Part shown: piece by piece, positions 59,290-64,000 of the stretch
Layout of the letters: each line of letters begins with the position of its first letter
Numbering within the stretch: the first letter of the stretch is position 1
Assembly (NCBI GenBank): GCA_002786025.1
Contig: NHNW01000043.1
Location: 372,001 to 436,000, forward strand
Direction: 5' to 3'
From: Zasmidium citrigriseum
Lineage: Eukaryota > Ascomycota > Dothideomycetes > Mycosphaerellales > Mycosphaerellaceae
Length of the DNA stretch: 64,000 nucleotides
Made by a program: the position numbers and the translations under genes
The notes under the pieces: model-generated
The model's input: only the letters and a program-made list of their open reading frames with translations
The model's database searches: none
Told to the model about the DNA's origin: nothing

Positions 59290-59990
59290 CGTAGAGGAGT
59301 AAACTTTATTATAGGGGTAATTAGCGGGGAATTATAGCGAGGGTATAATTATAATTATAGTAAGGGTATAAACATAAATAATCGTAGCGAGAGTTTAAAC
59401 ATAAATAATTATCGTAAGGGTGTAAATATAGATAATTATCGTAAGGGTGTAAATATAGATAATTATCGTAAGTATATAAATATAAACGACTATAGAGAGG
59501 GGGTAAATATAAACGATTATAGTAGGGATATATATATAATAAGTAGATAGGTATTAGTACGGCGTAACCGACAATAGGGTAATATCGATTATAACTAAGT
59601 ACTACGCGGAAAAACGTATTCCTAAATAGGTAGTAGTAGAGAGGGATACTCTCGTAAGGAGGGTCTATAGTAGAGGTATCCGACGTTATTATAGTAGTAT
59701 AATATCGGTAGAAGTATAGTCCTATACGATCTCGCGATAAGACGTTATAGATTAATAGAAATATCTAGATAGGGCTTATATATAGTTAAGACGGTCGAGT
59801 AGTATAGGAGTATAGTACGTATAAGGGCCGCTTTAGATATATCCGTATCGCCTAAGTACTACGGTAGTTATAGTACTACGACGTCGAGAATCGTACGAGC
59901 ATTTAAACCTAGTTACGAATATATCTGTCCCTTATATCTATAAATATCGAGGTTATAGCTATACGCGAAACCGCTCGTTATATATATATA
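59290..59990 (+). pseudogene. Relic of protein with nine-residue tandem repeats
   Basis: About seven tandem 27-bp units (59335-59525) read GVNIDNYRK and variants; ATA at position 4 is probably former ATG (Met). The same frame then runs on without a shift through ISRQVLVRRNRQQGNIDYNQ, REGYSRKEGLQQRYPTLLQ, AIRRYRLIEISRQGLYIVKT and VSPKYYGSYSTTTSRIVRAF (about 59850-59910). The Gly/Asn/Tyr/Arg-rich repeat would be a flexible low-complexity region. No catalytic domain was recognised. A shorter acidic/Lys-rich frame (DDLDVYEVLTTSRDIQEG, about 60147-60200) may be a further exon. Confidence 0.55.
59335..59525 (+). repeat. 27-bp coding minisatellite
   Basis: Units of GTAAATATAGATAATTATCG plus seven bases repeat exactly 27 bases apart (two are identical), with diverged flanking copies. 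The period of nine codons keeps the frame. Confidence 0.8.
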
Positions 59991-60049
59991 ATGTTTATAG
60001 GTACGATCTAGTATTACTACTAGGTTAAACCTATATACGCTATATTTAC

Positions 60050-60110
60050 GCTACTATAAACACTAGCCGGAAGTTACCGTCGCTAGTATCGAGTAGTTCT
60101 CGGGAATATC
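60050..60110. repeat. CCGG-type palindrome, intergenic
   Basis: AAACACTAGCCGGAAGTTAC at about 60057-60076 is nearly the same as AAACACCAGCCGGAAGTTAG at about 27849-27868, showing that copies far apart share flanking bases as well as the core. Confidence 0.65.
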
Positions 60111-60339
60111 TACGAAGGGCTAGCAGGTATAAGGAACATTCGAGGACGACTTAGACGTTTACGAAGTATTAACGACTAGTAGAGATATTTAAGAAGGATC
60201 GAAGTCGGATCTAAAGATTCTAGGGGACTCGGAATAGCTTAAGAAGGACTACGATAGATAAGAAAGGGTCGATATCGTATCGAAGAGGACCTTTAGGGTT
60301 AATGTTAATTGTTAGTATTACGGGTTAATATAGGTGTTA

Positions 60340-61290
60340 GAGACGAATTTAATATTAGTAAAGACTATTAGTGTTAAAGAGTATTCGGTAGGTATAAGAA
60401 GATTTCTACTACTAGAGAGGACTTTTTACACTTAAGAGGATCTTTATTATTAAGGAAGATATTTGTCGTTAGGTTAAATCTTTACCGCTAGTAAAGAGCT
60501 TCGCTTCTAGGGGGATCTCTATTTCGATAAGATTTTTAGTACTAGAGAAGATTATTATCGTTAAGGGAGATCCTTATTTTTTTAGAGAGGATCTTTAGCG
60601 CTATACGGTATCTTTGTTTTTAGAGGAAATTTTAGCTTTAAAGAAGAGCCTTAGTATTTAAGGAGATCTATACGGTCTAAGAAGATCTCTACGGTCTAGA
60701 AAGATTCCTAGGATTTAAGAAGATTCCTAGGATTTAAGAAGATTTCTAGGATTCGAGAAGATTTCTAAGTATTAAGAAGATAGGGTTAATTTAAGAAGAT
60801 CTTTCTTATTTAAGAAGATCTTTCTTGTTTAAGAAGACCTTTCTTATTTAAGAAGACCTTTCTTATTTAAGAATATCTTTAAGCTTTAGGAAGATTTTAG
60901 TTCTAAGAGGAAGTCTTAGTTATTAAAGAAGATTTTAGTTCTAGATAGAAATCTTTATTTTTAGGGAAGATCTTTATTTTTAGGGAAGATCTTTATTTTT
61001 AGGGAAGATCTTTATTTTTAGGGAAGATCTTTGTTTTTAGAGAGGATCTTTATTTCTAGATATAATTGTTAGGGTTAGAGAGAACTCCTAATAATAGAGA
61101 AAGTTCTCCTAATAATAGCGAGAAGTTATAAGTTAGTAGAAGCTTTTACTAGTAAGAAGATATTGTCTCGTATTAAGGGATACTTTTATATCGAGGAAAG
61201 CTTAGGTATCGGGGAAATACTTTATATCGAGGAAGATACTAGGGTTAGAGTAGATACTTTATACTAAGGGAGATTCTTAAGCTAAGAATA
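60340..61290. repeat. 19-bp minisatellite tract
   Basis: A long tract built of loosely conserved 19-bp units, such as TTTTTAGGGAAGATCTTTA (four to five near-perfect copies, about 60955-61030), TAAGAAGATCTTTCTTATT (60793-60870) and AAGAAGATTCCTAGGATTT (60700-60760). The period is not a multiple of three, and there is a strong purine bias on +. Surviving TG (TTTGTTTTTAG near 61032, also 60302-60370) suggests that parts escaped RIP. No coding frame persists through the array. Confidence 0.8.
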
Positions 61291-61659
61291 GCTCTATACT
61301 AAGGACTTAAGGTATACTATTTACTTAATCGTATATAGTATCTTACTCTAAGCTTCGTAGAGCGTATACCGCCGTCGACGGGGTTATACGCTCGTCTCGC
61401 CTATAGTTAGTAGAGCTATACTCTCTTGGTCCGGGTAATTATCTAGGACTAATTCTAGAATTGTAATTATCTTTATATATAAGGGGCTTAGGGCCTCTAT
61501 ATACCCGTCCGTAGAATAGTTTAGCGTTCTATTCTAAATTAGCCTCTCCGCCTTCTAGCTAAGAAATTCTAATACTATATCGTCGTCGCCTCCGCTTTCG
61601 AGCCGCTCTATAGCGGTTAGTATATACTCTCTCTCTCGACTCGGGGTAAGTACTTACTA

Positions 61660-62110
61660 TTAAGGAGCACCTCGAAGAACGCTATTATAGCGGCGAGGAA
61701 AAAGTAACCCGCCTATTAGGTACCGTACTCGTATCTAGCTAGGATATCGATAAGCTACTAGTACGGCTCTAGTCTAGATTCGCCCTCGAGTATACTTATA
61801 ACCTATACTCTATATACCGTCTCGAGTACCTCTATAGAGCCCTAGACGAGGAATATAGTCTATAATCTAGGCCGTAGGGCTAGTAGTATTAGCCTATCCT
61901 ACTATAGTATACGACGTCTTATTCGGGTACTATAGTAGAGGATCTACTCGTCCGACTATATCTCGTCTTTACTAGCTACCTATTACCGATATTAGTAGGT
62001 AAATATTATTCCCTAGCGTTAGTACTTATAGTTACGTCGATAGTAGCTATATTCGCTATAATACGGTCGTAAGGGCGGTTAGAGGAGGTTATTTTAGGTA
62101 ACCTCGAATA
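61660..62110 (+). pseudogene. Relic of membrane protein, tandem copy 1
   Basis: The + frame reads EEKVTRLLGTVLVSSQDIDK (about 61698-61757), LLVRLQSRFALEYTYNLYSI and YRLEYLYRALDEEYSLQSRP. Then come hydrophobic segments FTSYLLPILVGKYYSLALVL and IVTSIVAIFAIIRS (about 61970-62070), likely two transmembrane helices. The original is about 150 residues, ending near the palindrome at 62105. The VSSQDIDK-type segment recurs in the two following copies. No family was recognised. Confidence 0.55.
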
Positions 62111-62789
62111 CCGCCTAGTAGTCGCTAAGTAGTATTAGATAGAGAGGAAAGGTAGTAGTACCGTAAGTAGTTAATATAGAGGAAGGCTCGGCGCTAGTTT
62201 ATTAGCGCGGTTTATTATTAGCCGACGATTCCTTTAGCGCCGCGAGTATATAATTACGACTACGCTGGTTAGTATTTAGGGTTAATATATTTATATATAG
62301 TCTATCGCTATTATAAAGGGATATCGATATAACTATAATAGTCTCCTAGAACCGATTTATTACCGTAAGATATAATTCGCTACTACTCTACCCTACGACT
62401 TATATATAGCGCTACCTCGAGGCCCGAACTATACTAGGGGTTAATCCTAGGGACCTTCGGACTAGTTATTTATAACTAGGAGTATCGTACCTATCCTATC
62501 TAGGTATATATCTAACTAAGCCTCTATCTCCTATATACCTCCTAGCGTAGCCTCCCTTAATACTTTTACGGGGCTAGGGCCGTCGTCGCCGCTATCGTCT
62601 TCGCGATACTAGCGCGGGATAGTAAGTTCGAGAGGCTCCCGCGGCGGCTTAGTAACTAGAGTCTCCGCTTTCTAGGAGAGGAACTCTAGAGGTATATCGT
62701 CCTCGCCCTTACTCTAGAGTCGTACTAATAGGTTATATTAGTAGTCTTCGATATCGGCGGGATAGGGGTCGCTTACTATACTATATAAT

Positions 62790-63125
62790 CCCGACGAAGT
62801 AGTTAACTACTACGAAGAAGTAGACGCTAGCCTCTTATTCGATCTTGTATCCAGCTAGGATATCGATAAGAGTCTATAAGGGATCTCGCCCCGCGTAGTA
62901 CTACCTAACTACCGTATTAGTCTATACTATATAGAGGGGCTCTAGCGATTCTACCTTAGCGTAACTAAATATAAACTCCGCTCGCGGGCTAACGAGTAGG
63001 CGGTAGGGCGTAGCCTCCTATACGTTACGGCGCGTAATACGGCTATTACGATTGTTTTCCTACCTTACCTAGCGCTCGTCGACTTCGCCCTCGTCCTATC
63101 GGGCGGTTAGTCGACCCTTTCTCTC
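62790..63125 (+). pseudogene. Relic of membrane protein, tandem copy 2
   Basis: The + frame reads NYYEEVDASLLFDLVSSQDI (about 62805-62864), DKSLQGISPRVVLPNYRISL, then VTKYKLRSRANEQAVG, and a hydrophobic C-terminal stretch TAITIVFLPYLALVDFALVL (about 63040-63100). It has the same layout as copy 1 (VSSQDIDK block, charged middle, hydrophobic end) but with considerable divergence, so the duplication preceded much of the mutation. Confidence 0.5.
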
Positions 63126-63874
63126 CTTTACTATTAACGTCGATACTTACTATCGTATCCTCCTATATAGCCGTCGCTATAGCTAAGGTAGTAAGTTTAG
63201 TAGCTTTAGAGTAACCTCGAATACCGGTCGGTAGTCGCTAACTAGTATTATACGAAGTTAAGAAGTAGGGGTATTATAAGTATATTATATAGTAGGAGGC
63301 TTCGCGCTAGCTAGCTAGCGGGGTTAATAATTAGCTAGCTATACTTTTAGTACTACGAGTATATAATTACGTAGTAACGCCGGTCGGTATTTAGGTTTAA
63401 CGGCTTTATACGTAGGCTATAGCTATCGGAAAGGTACTTCGATATAAGTCTAATAGTCTCCTAGAACTACTTTATTACTATAATACCTAGCTTACTATAC
63501 GTCTATCCGACGATAGGTAAACGTAGGGTCGTCTATCTATACTACTACGGGCTTAAGTTATCTTAAGCGTCTATACTAGCTATATACGACGGGGAGTACC
63601 GTATCTACTCTATCTAGGTATATATCTAACTAGGACTCTAGCTTATTAATCTATTCTAACGCTATCTACCTTACGCGGTCTAGTTAGCTAGGGTTACCCT
63701 TACGGTCGTCCTTATCGACTACCTCTACCGATAGTATACGGACGAGTATATCGGCTTTCTAGGAGAGGAACTCGAGTAGTATATCGTCCTTACCCTTACT
63801 CTAGAGTCGTACTAGAAGAAAGTATTAGCCGGATTCTAACTATAGTTAGTAAATAGTCTACTTATAGTACTATA

Positions 63875-64000
63875 CGGTCTAGACGAATATTACGACTAAG
63901 CGGATAAACTATACGCTCGTATACTAGCTACTCTCGTATCCCGTTAGAATATCGATAAGGGTCTAGATAGGGTCTTAGTAAGGCTACTAGTAAAACTTTA
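63875..64000 (+). pseudogene. Relic of membrane protein, tandem copy 3 (partial)
   Basis: The + frame reads LDEYYDQADKLYARILATLV (about 63879-63938) and SRQNIDKGLDRVLVRLLVKL before the window ends. It aligns with the VSSQDIDK blocks of the two upstream copies. The downstream hydrophobic part is outside the window. Confidence 0.45.

Larger units (their letters stand above)
1..64000. other. RIP-saturated genomic domain
   Basis: Across the window CA and TG dinucleotides are almost missing on both strands (many stretches of hundreds of bases contain none), TA is hugely over-represented and CG remains common. This is the signature of repeat-induced point mutation, which in filamentous ascomycetes converts CpA to TpA (TpG to TpA on the other strand) in duplicated DNA. 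In-frame stops are therefore TAG and TAA, former CAG, CAA and TGG codons, while TGA is nearly absent because TG is gone. No coding frame longer than about 66 codons survives. The fungal assignment rests on this signature plus fungal-type intron signals; the species cannot be told from the sequence. Confidence 0.93.
61540..64000 (+). repeat. 1.1-kb tandem duplication, running off the right edge
   Basis: Segments recur about 1090-1117 bases apart: GTAACCTCGAATACCG at 62097 and 63210; TAATAGTCTCCTAGAAC at about 62337 and 63449; TCTAGGTATATATCTAACTA at 62499 and 63614; GCTTTCTAGGAGAGGAACTC at about 62668 and 63756. Each unit holds a coding relic with a VSSQDIDK-like motif and CCGG-type palindromes. 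The third copy is cut by the window end. Confidence 0.8.

Noticed and set aside
1..64000. LTR retrotransposon or DNA transposon as explanation for the RIPed repeats
   Set aside because: I looked for read-through versions of reverse transcriptase, integrase, RNase H, gag zinc-knuckle and DDE transposase motifs and for long terminal repeats and found none I could support. Absence is not proof in DNA this degraded.
1..64000. Integrated giant-virus-like DNA (SNF2 helicases, tightly spaced genes, intergenic hairpins)
   Set aside because: The relics carry spliceosomal introns with fungal branch sites, and no capsid, packaging ATPase, polymerase or primase motif was recognised, so a fungal origin is simpler.
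1..64000. CRISPR array, tRNA or rRNA genes
   Set aside because: The tandem repeats lack regular unique spacers, and no cloverleaf with intact A/B boxes or conserved rRNA segment was seen.

Overview
The window looks like nuclear DNA of a filamentous ascomycete (Pezizomycotina) that has been mutated to near saturation by repeat-induced point mutation (RIP). The dinucleotides CA and TG are almost absent on both strands, TA is very abundant and CG is retained. As a result nearly every Gln, Trp and many Met, His and Cys codons have become TAG, TAA, ATA, TAT or TAC, and no intact gene of normal length survives on either strand. If TAG/TAA is read as former Gln/Trp, long coding frames reappear with recognisable motifs. 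The introns are short, with GTAAG-type donors, RCTRAC/CTAAT-type branch sites and TAG acceptors. Almost everything below is therefore annotated as pseudogene or repeat.

Left block (1-27.1 kb), nearly all on the + strand: fragmentary relics (1-3.7 kb); a giant unknown relic (4.3-9.25 kb); a SNF2-family ATPase relic with helicase motifs I, II, III and VI and four introns (10.1-16.3 kb); four tandem paralogous relics sharing a YLNLTN motif (16.8-23.1 kb); a triplicated Lys/Glu-rich repeat unit (23.2-24.7 kb); a Leu/Ile-rich relic (24.7-26.45 kb); then two tandem arrays (26.5-27.1 kb). A short palindrome of the type TTCTCTRRYYAGAGAA recurs in introns (as inverted pairs) and at gene ends throughout this block.

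Right block (27.1-64 kb): a CpG-rich transition; a second giant relic (about 28.4-33.2 kb) followed by a second SNF2-family relic (33.6-39.8 kb) in the same order and orientation as on the left; a transcription-type cyclin relic (40.1-41.0 kb); then a mixed-strand set of unrecognised relics (41.3-59 kb), repeat-rich relics (59.3-61.1 kb) and a 1.1-kb tandem duplication running off the right edge. Here a different palindrome, near ACCGGCCGGT, sits in the SNF2 introns and between relics. The left-hand palindrome is not seen here, and the right-hand one is not seen on the left.

The most interesting reading is that the window holds two related arrays built around a conserved 'giant protein + SNF2 ATPase' module. 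Each array appears to have been colonised by its own family of short, palindrome-bearing, intron-associated elements (introner-like or MITE-like), after which everything was silenced by RIP. The module and its neighbours were not identified with any known named system. Strand and frame calls rest on manual reading of degraded sequence.
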